Assembly: GCA_017454375.1 (NCBI GenBank)
Contig: JAFTDB010000022.1
Span: forward strand, 1 to 64,000
Direction: 5' to 3'
Length of the DNA: 64,000 nucleotides
DNA from: Acholeplasmatales bacterium
GTDB taxonomy: Bacteria > Bacillota_I > Bacilli_A > Acholeplasmatales > Anaeroplasmataceae
Shown: in pieces, positions 8,165 through 17,343 of the stretch
How the letters are laid out: every line of letters starts with the position of its first letter
Numbering within the stretch: position 1 is the first letter of the stretch
Notes under the pieces: generated by a model
Database searches by the model: none
Told to the model about the DNA's origin: nothing
Seen by the model: the letters and a program-made list of their open reading frames with translations, nothing else
Made by a program: the position numbers and the translations under genes

Positions 8165-11100
8165 ATGAAAAATGAGTATTTAGAAGTATTAGTTAAAAGA
8201 CTAGAAACTGAAGGTAAGAGAATTGCTATCAAGGATAAGGGAAAAGAAGTATCCTATGAAGAAATGTTTGAGCTTGCTAAAAAGACCGTTACTTATCTAG
8301 AAGGAAAAAAACTACAGCCTAAGGCGATGGTTCCTATCTATTTAGGATCTTGCTATGAATATATTTCATTAACTGTCGGTGTATGGCTAATGGGATATGC
8401 AGCAGTTCCAATGGGAACATCATTCCCTAAGGATAGAGTTGACTACATTCTATCTGAAATCAAATCTGATTTTGTACTTGGTGAAAAGGAACTTGCTGAA
8501 ATTAAAAAGTGTGAGCCATGTAAGAAATATTCAATTCCTGATAATGATGCACTTGCATTAATTATTTATACATCAGGTTCAACTGGTAACCCTAAGGGTA
8601 TCATGCATAATTTCAAGGGACTACTTAAGAAGGGTGATTTCACATATAAGCTAGAGGATAGCTTCTTAATGCTAGCACCATTTTATTTTGTTGCTTCCCT
8701 AACTATGTACAAGGTTTTAAGAGAAGGAGCTAAAGTAGTATTACCACCAGATGATGTAAGACTTGATATTCATAAGCTTGAGGATTACATCAAGGATGAA
8801 GAAATTGGTTATGTCTTCATACCACCTTCAGTACTTAAAAACTTTCATAATAAGTCTGATAAATTAAAGGTAGTTTATACAGGTAGCGAAAAGCTTGTTA
8901 ATGAAGAAAGTAAGGAAGGCTATAAGCTAATCAACTGTTATGGTATGACAGAGACATTAGGTACAGTATGTAACTTCTTAGTTGATAAAAAATATGATTC
9001 AACACCTGTTGGTAAGACTAAATATGAATATAAGCTTCTTGATGATGATGGTAAGGAAGTACCTAAGGGCTCTATTGGTGAGTTCTGTATCAAGGGCGAT
9101 TTTACTTTGGGCTATTTTAATGATCCAAAGAAAACAGAAGAGCTATTCCGTGGTGGGTATCTACACACTAACGATTTAATGAGAGAATTACCTGATGGAA
9201 ACCTAGTCTATGTTAATAGAAAGGACTGGATGGTAAAGATCAACGGCCAAAGAGTTGAGGTTGGTGAGGTTGAGGTTAGAATTCGTGACCTTGATGGTGT
9301 AGAGGACGCAATTGTAAAGGGCTTCGAAAATAGTGATGGTAATGCCTACCTATGTGCTTTCTACAAGGGTAGCTTAGAAGCTGATCAGATAAAAGAAAGC
9401 TTAAGAAAAGTATTACCACCTTATATGGTTCCACTATACTTTGTTAAGGTTAAAGAATTCTCATACCTACCTAATGGTAAGGTTAATAGAAAGGTGCTAC
9501 AGGCTCCAGACTTAGACAATCTAACAAGTGATTATGTTGCCCCTGTTGGAGAGCTAGAGGAAAGAATCTGTAAGGCATTTGAGGAAGTATTTGGATTAAA
9601 ACAAAGTGGACGTGATGATGATTTCTTCTTACTTGGTGGTGACTCAATTAAGGTAATGAAGCTATCAACAATCTTAAGCGATCTTAATTTATCAAGTAAG
9701 ACTGTTTATAAGGAAAGAACCCCTAAGAAGATTGCTGCGGCAATAAAGAAGGAAGCAAAGACTCATTTTGAGAATGCTAAAACATCTCCACTAAGCTATA
9801 CACAGCTTGGTATCTATACTGAATGTATGCTTAATAGAGGTAAGGCTATTTATAATAACCCAATCCTATTAAAGCTTGATAATAAGGTTGATCCTAAGAA
9901 ATTAGCTAAGGCATGTGAGGCTGCCGTAGAGGCTCACAAATATATTAAGGTTCATATCAAGGAAGATAATAATTCTAATCCATATATGGAACGTTATGAA
10001 TCTACATATAAACAAGAAGTTGAGAAAGTATCAAATAAGGATTTTGAAAATCTTAAATCTAATTTAGTTCAACCATTTGATATTACAACTGATGAATTAT
10101 TTAGAATAAGAATTATCAAAACTGAAGATGCATTATATTTATTCACTGATTTCCATCATATCATCTATGATGGTACATCAATGAAGATATTCACAGATGA
10201 TATCAATAATGCATATTTAGGAAAAAAACTAGAATGTGAAAAATATAGTATCTTAGATATCGCACTTAATGAAGCTGAGCTTCGTAAGGGTGATGATTAT
10301 GAAGAAAGTAAGAAATGGTATTTAGATACATTCAAATCAATTGAGCTAGATAGTAAACCAATTAAGGATAGAGACCTAGCTGATGTTAAATTTGAAACTA
10401 TTGATAGAGAACTTAAGGTTGATGCTGATGCACTAGTTGAATATTCAAAGAGATTAAATCTAACACTTAATGTTATCTCTATTGGTGCGTTTGCATATTT
10501 ACTATCAGTATTTAAGGATCAAAGAGAAGCATTATTCACAACTATCTATAATGGTAGAAGTGATTTGATTACTAATAGAACAGTCGCAATGATGGTAAAG
10601 ACATTACCAGTCTATGCTAGATATGATGAGAAGATGAGAATATCTGATTATTTAAATGATATTAGAAATCAACAAATGAATGCGATGAATAATGATATTT
10701 ATTCATTCCTAGAGGTTGCTAGTGAATGTGGTATTTCAAGTGATGTCTTATTCGCATACCAAGGTGAATATCTAGCAGTTAATGATATTTGTGGATACAA
10801 GTTTGAACGTATTCCTGTTGACTTTGAGGCTACAGGTTCAGCACTTGATTTCCAAGTATTCAAATATGGCGATAAGCTTAATGTTAAGCTTCAATATAAA
10901 GCTAATGAATATTCAGAAAAATTCATTAACCACTTCATCAATGCATATGAGGCAATATTGACTAACTTCATGAGTGAAGAAAGAGTAGCTAGTGTTGATG
11001 TATTATCAAAGGAAGAATTAGAATTATTAGATTCATTTAATAATAATGATGTTCCTTATGATGAAGAATTAACTATCCCTGCAATGTTTGAAAAATCTGC

Positions 11101-14100
11101 AAAAACAAATAAAGACAAGACTGCAGTAGTGTTTAAGGATGTTAATTTAACTTATAAGGAATTAGACGAATTAAGCTATAATCTTGCAACTATGATGGTT
11201 AAGAAGGGACTAAAGCGAGGAGATGTTGTATCAATCTTGATCGCACGTTCTGAGCTAATGCCTATTTGTGGACTTGCCGCAATGCGTGCATGTGTAACAT
11301 ATCAACCACTAGATTCTACATATCCTACTGAAAGATTAAATTTCATGATTAAGGATAGTAATGCTAAATTATTAATTACTACATCAGCTGAACGTGATCT
11401 AATTACTGAATATGATGGTGAAGTATTATTAATTGATAAGCTTACTGATATCAAGGGTGAGAATGTTAAATTAGAAAAGCCATCAAAGGATGATATCATG
11501 ATCCTTCTTTATACATCAGGCTCTACTGGTGTACCTAAGGGTGTTAAATTATCTCAAAAGAATATTTCAACATTCGTTGGCTGGTATCAAAGATATTTCA
11601 AATTAACTAATAAAGACACTGTTGGTGCTTATGCATCATTTGGCTTTGATGCCAATATGATGGATACATATCCAGCATTATCAACTGGCTCTAAGCTAGT
11701 AATACTTCCAGAAGAATATCGTCTAGATTTACAAAAGATGGATGAGTATTTTGAGTCTAATGGTGTAACACATCAATTCCTAACTACTCAGGTTGGTAGA
11801 CAATATGGTATCGATGGTAAGAATAAGCATCTAAGATATTTATCAATGGGTGGCGAAAGATTAATCATGTTCCCAATCAGTGATAAATATGAAACATATA
11901 ATGTATATGGTCCTACTGAATGTAGTATTCTATCTACTGCATATCAGGTTAAGCCTGATGATAAGAATGTACCAATTGGTCCAGTACTAGATAACTTCAA
12001 GGGCTATGTTGTGGGTGTTGATGGTAGACGTGTTCCTGTTGGAGCAATCGGTGAGTTATATTTAGCTGGTAACCAAGTAGGCTGTGGCTATTTAAATAGA
12101 CCAGAGAAAACTGCAGAAGTATTTATTGATAACCCATTTGATACAAATCCTAAATATAAGAATACTTACCGTACTGGTGATATCGTTAGATTCATGGAGG
12201 ATGGTAACATCGAATTTGTTGGTCGTCAGGATGGCCAGGTTAAGGTAAGAGGATTTAGAATTGAGCTATCTGAGGTTGAAGAGGTAATCAGAGGCTATGA
12301 TGGTGTTAAGGATGTTGCGGTAAAGGCATTTGATCATCCTAGTGGTGGTAAATATCTATGTGCTTATGTAGTATTATCTAAGGATATTGCATTTGATGAT
12401 ATCAAGAAATATATTCTAGGTATTAAACCTCCATACATGGTTCCTCAAACATTTGTTAAGCTAGACAGAATTCCATTAAATCAAAATGGTAAGGTAAATC
12501 GTAAGGCACTTGAAGAACCACAAATCGAAGTTAAGGAAGAAACTAATAGAACATTAAATGCACTTGAAGAAAAGCTAAAGGAAATTGCTTTAGGTGTACT
12601 TGGTGTTAAGGATGTATCTATATCTCAAAGCTTATTTGAATATGGATTAACTTCAATATTATCAATTAAGCTATTAACACAAATTTATAAAGAATTTGAT
12701 GTTGATATGTCACCAAAGGATTTAAATAATGATTTCACAATAATCAATATTGAAAATTACATTATCAATTATTGGCTATCAAATAAGGGAGCTGCAGAAG
12801 CACAGGTTCAAACTTATACATCTGCTCCACTTTCTAACCCACAAACTGGTGTTTATTTTGAATGCATTAAAAATCCAGAGGCTGTAACATATAACATTCC
12901 ATCAATTTTTAAGTTCAAGAAGAGCTTATCACTTGATGTATTAAAGACTACATTAAAGACTATTGCTAAAGAGCATAGAGAAATCAATGTTCACTTTGAA
13001 AATGTAAATGGTGATATCGTTCAGGTATACAATACATTTGAAATAGAACCAGAGGTAATTGATGTAGCAAGTGATGACATTTCAAAATACAAAGATGAAT
13101 TTATAAAACCATTTGATCTACATACAGGACCTCTTGCTAGATTTACAATTCTGAATGCTAAATCAAATATTTACTTGCTAGTTGATTTCCATCACCTAGT
13201 ATTTGATGGTGCATCAATGTCTATCTTCATTAATGATCTATCAAAGATTCTTGCTGGAGATAAGATTGAAAAAGAAGAGTATTCATATTTTGCATATGTT
13301 CATGATGAAAAAGCATTTGAGACTACACCTGATTACCAGAAGCGTCTTGATTACTTCAAGGAGATGTTTAATGAATTTGAATCATCTACAGAAGTAACTA
13401 ATGATATCAACCTTGGTGGTACAGAGCTTGCAACATACGCAGAACCATTTGATTTTGATAAGCTAGATAAATTCTCTAAGGATAACGGATTCACTCCTGC
13501 CCAGGTAATGCTTGCGGCCGTATATTACACAGTATCACGTTATGTTAATGATAAGAATGTATACTTATCAACTATTAGTAGTGGTAGAAGTAATCTAAAG
13601 CTATCTAATTTATTTGGTATGTTTGTTAATACAATACCTCTACATGTTAAGATTAGTGAAATGAAGGTGATGGATTTCATTAAGATGGCTCAAAAATCAT
13701 TTAATGGTGCCATTGAAAATGAATCATTCCCATTCGCTAAGATTAATGAGCTATATAGATTCAATCCAGCAATCGTATATGAATATCAATTAGGTATTAT
13801 TGATAAGCTAGATATTAAGGATTTAGAAGGTATTACATCACTTGAACAAGCATCTGCAAAATTCAAGGTATCTATTCATATTGAAAATGCGAATAATAAG
13901 CCTGCAATCGTAATGTATTATAATAAGGGATTATATACAGAAGATTTAATGACTAACTTCGCTAAATCAATTGAGATTGTCTTAAATAAATTAATGGATA
14001 ATCCTAATGAGAATATCCTACATATTAATTTATTAAATGATGAAAGAAGAAAAGAAATCGATAAGTTTGGTTGTATCGAACAAGGCCCATTATCATTTGA

Positions 14101-17017
14101 TCTATATCATCGTGGACTTGAGCTTCAAGCAAAGAAGAATGCAAATAAGCTAGCCTTAGTTGCAGAAGATAAGAAATTCACATTCGATGAATTAAATAAG
14201 GAAGCTAATAAGCTTGCTCATGCAATTATGAAGATGGGTATTAATAAGTCTCGTATTATCTTATTACTTCCTAGAACATCAAGATTAATTATTTCAATCT
14301 TTGGTGTTATGAAGTCTGGTAATGCATATATTCCTTGTGACCCTAATTATCCAAAGGAAAGAATCAACCTAATTATGGAGGATTCTGAATCTAAGCTAAT
14401 TATCACAACTAAGGAAATGGCTAAGGAATATGATAATGCTATAGATGTTGAAGAGCTACTTAAAAATAATGAGGTTAATAATCCTGATCTGGATATTTCT
14501 AGTGAAGATTTATGTTACCTAATTTATACATCAGGCTCAACAGGTAGACCTAAGGGTGTTATGTTATCACACCGTGGTGTATGTAACTACCATTCAGATG
14601 CTAAAGCAAATATCTATGTTCAAGCAATTAAGAGCTTGAATGCATTCCTAGCAGTTACAACTGTATCATTCGATATGTCTGTTAAGGAAATTGGTACACC
14701 TTTAACTAACGGTGTTACAATTGTCCTTGCTCCAGATAAAGCAACTAATGACCCAGTTGCATTAGCTGAATTAATTAAGACTAATAATGTTGATGGTATC
14801 AACGCAACTCCATCAAGATTAAAACAATATCTAGATGTTGATGTATTTGAAGAATGTGTTAAGAAATGTAAGTTCATCGCCAGTGGTGGTGAGAAGTATC
14901 CACTTCAATTACTTCAATATCTACAAGAGAATACTAAAGCAACTATTATGAACACTTATGGTCCAACAGAAATAAGTGTATCATGTAATATGAAGGATTT
15001 AACAAAGGCTAAATCAATTTCTGTTGGTAAGCCACTATATAACGTAATTGAATTTGTTGTCGATAGCGATGGCAATGAATTACCACGTGGAGTAGTTGGT
15101 GAATTATACATTGGTGGTAAGGGTGTAGGTAAGGGCTATAACAACCTACCTGATAAGACTAAGGCAGCCTTCATCAAGTATAAGGGAATTGATGTATATC
15201 GTTCTGGTGACTATGCTAGATGGAATAAAGATGGCGATGTAGAAATCCTTGGTAGAACTGATAACCAAATTAAGCTAAGAGGCTTAAGAATTGAGCTTGG
15301 TGAGATTGAGGGTGCACTTGCTAAAGCAACTGGTATTACAAACTCAGTTGTTAAGATTATGACAATCTCTAATGTTGAGCATCTATGTGCATACTTCACT
15401 GCTGATACCAAGATTAATGTTAATGATTTAAAGGATGAATTATCTAAGACATTAACTAAGTACATGGTACCAACTGCGTACTTACAACTTGCTAAGATGC
15501 CACTTACACCTAATGGTAAGATAGATGTTAAGAATCTACCAGAACCAGAGTTACTTGATGTTGGTGGACATGAAGCACCAAAAAATGATCTAGAAAAGAA
15601 ATTCTGTGATATCTTCAAAGAGATTTTGAATCTTGCCGATGTTGGTGCAACTGATTCATTCTTCGATATTGGTGGTACATCATTATCAGCAATTCGTGTT
15701 ACAGTTGGGGCAGCTAAGTTTGGCTATAAGCTAACATTCCCTGATGTATTTGCTAACCCAACACCAAGAGCGTTAGCTAAGCTTGTTGGTGGTGGAGAAG
15801 AGCCTACTGCATCAGATTTAGATAATGAAGTATATGATTATGATTACACTAAGATTGATGAGCTATTAAAGGGTAATAACCTAGCTAATTATCTACAAGG
15901 CGAAAGTATTAAGATGGGTAATGTATTATTAACAGGACCTACAGGATACTTAGGTATTCATATCCTACGTTATCTAATTGAGAATTATGATAGTAAGGTA
16001 TATTGCTTACTTCGTTCTAAGGGTGATGTAACAGCTGAGACTAGATTAAAGAGTCAATTATTCTATTATAATGAAAAGGATTATTCTGACCTATTCGGTA
16101 AGCGTATCTTCGTTATTGAAGGTGATGTTACAAAGGAATTAAAGGTCAAAGATGAATATCTAAAGAATATTAATACAATCATTAACTGTGCTGCCGTAGT
16201 TAAGCATTTCTCACAAGGCACAGAAATTGAAGATGTTAATATCGGTGGTGTTAGAAATCTACTTGATTTCGCAGAGAAGCACAAGCTTGCATTCATCCAA
16301 GTATCAACAGGCTCTACAATGAAGGCTCCACAGCGTGAAGGTGCTAAGCTTGTTGATAACGCAACAGAAGCAATGCTATTTATTGATCAATCATTAAATA
16401 ATAAATATGTTAGATCTAAATTCTTAGCTGAAAGATTAGTACTTGAGGCAGTAGCTGAGGGTAAGGTTATTGGTAAGATCATGAGAGTTGGTAACCTAGC
16501 TCCACGTGATACTGATGGTGAATTCCAAATCAACTTCAACACTAACTCAGCAATGGGTAGAATTAAAGCCTTCTACATGCTAGGCTGTGTTGGTTATGGA
16601 CAATTAAATCAAACAATTGAATTCTCACCAATCGATGATGTTGCCAAAGCTATCTTAAAGCTAATTGAAACACCAAAGGAATGTGTGGTATTTCATCCAT
16701 TCAATAACCATCGTGTTCTATATAACGATCTATTTGCTGTAATGAATAGTATTGATTTAACTATTAAAGCAGTTGAACCAGAGAAATTCGTTAAGATATT
16801 AGAGTTAGCTGAAAATGATCCAGAGAAGGCTAAGATCTTAACAAGTATGCTTGCATATAAGGGTAACAATGTTAAACCACCTCATACACCAGTTGCTGAC
16901 AACAACTACACAATGCAAGTTCTATATCGTAAAGGCTTTGCATTTACAAACACATCAACAGAGTACATTTCTAGATTCCTAGTAGCATTAAAGGGCTTAG
17001 GATTCTTTGAAGTATAG
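8165..17017 (+). CDS. Three-module non-ribosomal peptide synthetase with terminal thioester reductase
   Basis: The 2950-residue protein reads A-PCP-C-A-PCP-C-A-PCP-R. Adenylation cores (YTSGSTG) lie near residues 135, 1115 and 2121. Carrier-protein serines are S494 (LLGGDS), S1497 (EYGLTS) and S2506 (IGGTS). Condensation motifs HHxxxDG are intact at 664-670 and 1676-1682. The last domain (from about 2560) has the NAD(P)-binding GPTGYLG (2591-2597) and a YVRSK pair (Y2748, K2752), typical of reductive chain release. There is no thioesterase, epimerase or methylation domain and no starter condensation domain. A1 has Phe175 where amino-acid-activating domains have the Asp that binds the alpha-amino group, so it may load a carboxylic acid. 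Predicted product: an N-acyl dipeptide aldehyde or alcohol. No phosphopantetheinyl transferase gene lies in the window, so one must be elsewhere. Confidence 0.95.
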   Translation: MKNEYLEVLVKRLETEGKRIAIKDKGKEVSYEEMFELAKKTVTYLEGKKLQPKAMVPIYLGSCYEYISLTVGVWLMGYAAVPMGTSFPKDRVDYILSEIKSDFVLGEKELAEIKKCEPCKKYSIPDNDALALIIYTSGSTGNPKGIMHNFKGLLKKGDFTYKLEDSFLMLAPFYFVASLTMYKVLREGAKVVLPPDDVRLDIHKLEDYIKDEEIGYVFIPPSVLKNFHNKSDKLKVVYTGSEKLVNEESKEGYKLINCYGMTETLGTVCNFLVDKKYDSTPVGKTKYEYKLLDDDGKEVPKGSIGEFCIKGDFTLGYFNDPKKTEELFRGGYLHTNDLMRELPDGNLVYVNRKDWMVKINGQRVEVGEVEVRIRDLDGVEDAIVKGFENSDGNAYLCAFYKGSLEADQIKESLRKVLPPYMVPLYFVKVKEFSYLPNGKVNRKVLQAPDLDNLTSDYVAPVGELEERICKAFEEVFGLKQSGRDDDFFLLGGDSIKVMKLSTILSDLNLSSKTVYKERTPKKIAAAIKKEAKTHFENAKTSPLSYTQLGIYTECMLNRGKAIYNNPILLKLDNKVDPKKLAKACEAAVEAHKYIKVHIKEDNNSNPYMERYESTYKQEVEKVSNKDFENLKSNLVQPFDITTDELFRIRIIKTEDALYLFTDFHHIIYDGTSMKIFTDDINNAYLGKKLECEKYSILDIALNEAELRKGDDYEESKKWYLDTFKSIELDSKPIKDRDLADVKFETIDRELKVDADALVEYSKRLNLTLNVISIGAFAYLLSVFKDQREALFTTIYNGRSDLITNRTVAMMVKTLPVYARYDEKMRISDYLNDIRNQQMNAMNNDIYSFLEVASECGISSDVLFAYQGEYLAVNDICGYKFERIPVDFEATGSALDFQVFKYGDKLNVKLQYKANEYSEKFINHFINAYEAILTNFMSEERVASVDVLSKEELELLDSFNNNDVPYDEELTIPAMFEKSAKTNKDKTAVVFKDVNLTYKELDELSYNLATMMVKKGLKRGDVVSILIARSELMPICGLAAMRACVTYQPLDSTYPTERLNFMIKDSNAKLLITTSAERDLITEYDGEVLLIDKLTDIKGENVKLEKPSKDDIMILLYTSGSTGVPKGVKLSQKNISTFVGWYQRYFKLTNKDTVGAYASFGFDANMMDTYPALSTGSKLVILPEEYRLDLQKMDEYFESNGVTHQFLTTQVGRQYGIDGKNKHLRYLSMGGERLIMFPISDKYETYNVYGPTECSILSTAYQVKPDDKNVPIGPVLDNFKGYVVGVDGRRVPVGAIGELYLAGNQVGCGYLNRPEKTAEVFIDNPFDTNPKYKNTYRTGDIVRFMEDGNIEFVGRQDGQVKVRGFRIELSEVEEVIRGYDGVKDVAVKAFDHPSGGKYLCAYVVLSKDIAFDDIKKYILGIKPPYMVPQTFVKLDRIPLNQNGKVNRKALEEPQIEVKEETNRTLNALEEKLKEIALGVLGVKDVSISQSLFEYGLTSILSIKLLTQIYKEFDVDMSPKDLNNDFTIINIENYIINYWLSNKGAAEAQVQTYTSAPLSNPQTGVYFECIKNPEAVTYNIPSIFKFKKSLSLDVLKTTLKTIAKEHREINVHFENVNGDIVQVYNTFEIEPEVIDVASDDISKYKDEFIKPFDLHTGPLARFTILNAKSNIYLLVDFHHLVFDGASMSIFINDLSKILAGDKIEKEEYSYFAYVHDEKAFETTPDYQKRLDYFKEMFNEFESSTEVTNDINLGGTELATYAEPFDFDKLDKFSKDNGFTPAQVMLAAVYYTVSRYVNDKNVYLSTISSGRSNLKLSNLFGMFVNTIPLHVKISEMKVMDFIKMAQKSFNGAIENESFPFAKINELYRFNPAIVYEYQLGIIDKLDIKDLEGITSLEQASAKFKVSIHIENANNKPAIVMYYNKGLYTEDLMTNFAKSIEIVLNKLMDNPNENILHINLLNDERRKEIDKFGCIEQGPLSFDLYHRGLELQAKKNANKLALVAEDKKFTFDELNKEANKLAHAIMKMGINKSRIILLLPRTSRLIISIFGVMKSGNAYIPCDPNYPKERINLIMEDSESKLIITTKEMAKEYDNAIDVEELLKNNEVNNPDLDISSEDLCYLIYTSGSTGRPKGVMLSHRGVCNYHSDAKANIYVQAIKSLNAFLAVTTVSFDMSVKEIGTPLTNGVTIVLAPDKATNDPVALAELIKTNNVDGINATPSRLKQYLDVDVFEECVKKCKFIASGGEKYPLQLLQYLQENTKATIMNTYGPTEISVSCNMKDLTKAKSISVGKPLYNVIEFVVDSDGNELPRGVVGELYIGGKGVGKGYNNLPDKTKAAFIKYKGIDVYRSGDYARWNKDGDVEILGRTDNQIKLRGLRIELGEIEGALAKATGITNSVVKIMTISNVEHLCAYFTADTKINVNDLKDELSKTLTKYMVPTAYLQLAKMPLTPNGKIDVKNLPEPELLDVGGHEAPKNDLEKKFCDIFKEILNLADVGATDSFFDIGGTSLSAIRVTVGAAKFGYKLTFPDVFANPTPRALAKLVGGGEEPTASDLDNEVYDYDYTKIDELLKGNNLANYLQGESIKMGNVLLTGPTGYLGIHILRYLIENYDSKVYCLLRSKGDVTAETRLKSQLFYYNEKDYSDLFGKRIFVIEGDVTKELKVKDEYLKNINTIINCAAVVKHFSQGTEIEDVNIGGVRNLLDFAEKHKLAFIQVSTGSTMKAPQREGAKLVDNATEAMLFIDQSLNNKYVRSKFLAERLVLEAVAEGKVIGKIMRVGNLAPRDTDGEFQINFNTNSAMGRIKAFYMLGCVGYGQLNQTIEFSPIDDVAKAILKLIETPKECVVFHPFNNHRVLYNDLFAVMNSIDLTIKAVEPEKFVKILELAENDPEKAKILTSMLAYKGNNVKPPHTPVADNNYTMQVLYRKGFAFTNTSTEYISRFLVALKGLGFFEV

Positions 17018-17031
17018 AAAGGAAGATTAAT

Positions 17032-17328
17032 ATGGAAATAGTAGTAAAACATGGAAATGAATTAACTGTAGCTTTAAAGGGAAGATTAGATACTAATACT
17101 TCCCCTGAGCTAGAAAAATGCTTAAGAGAGGAACAGATTACTGAAGACTTAGTAGTTCTTGATTTTAAAGAGCTAGAGTACATTTCATCTGCTGGCTTAA
17201 GAGTATTACTAGCAACAAAGAAGGTATTGGATTCAAATGGCAAGAAATTTGAAATTCATAACATCAATGATGTTGTTAAGGAAGTATTTAACGTTACAGG
17301 ATTTGCAAATATTTTAACTATTAAATAG
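17032..17328 (+). CDS. STAS-domain protein, anti-anti-sigma-factor-like
   Basis: This 98-residue single-domain protein has the classic length of SpoIIAA/RsbV. The phospho-acceptor loop EYISSAGLRVLL is intact; by alignment with RsbV the acceptor should be Ser53. Such proteins bind an RsbW-type kinase when unphosphorylated and are reset by a PP2C phosphatase. Here both partner types are encoded next door: phosphatase and kinase in the following gene and a kinase-like domain on the MATE protein. It starts 14 bases after the NRPS stop with GAAAGGAAG as ribosome site. No sigma factor is nearby, so the switch may act on the exporter rather than on transcription (inference). Confidence 0.92.
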   Translation: MEIVVKHGNELTVALKGRLDTNTSPELEKCLREEQITEDLVVLDFKELEYISSAGLRVLLATKKVLDSNGKKFEIHNINDVVKEVFNVTGFANILTIK

Positions 17329-17343
17329 AAAAGAGTTGTTATT

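Noticed and set aside
15211-15618. Minus-strand ORF within the NRPS
   Set aside because: It lies across the conserved end of the third adenylation domain on the other strand and has no start signal.
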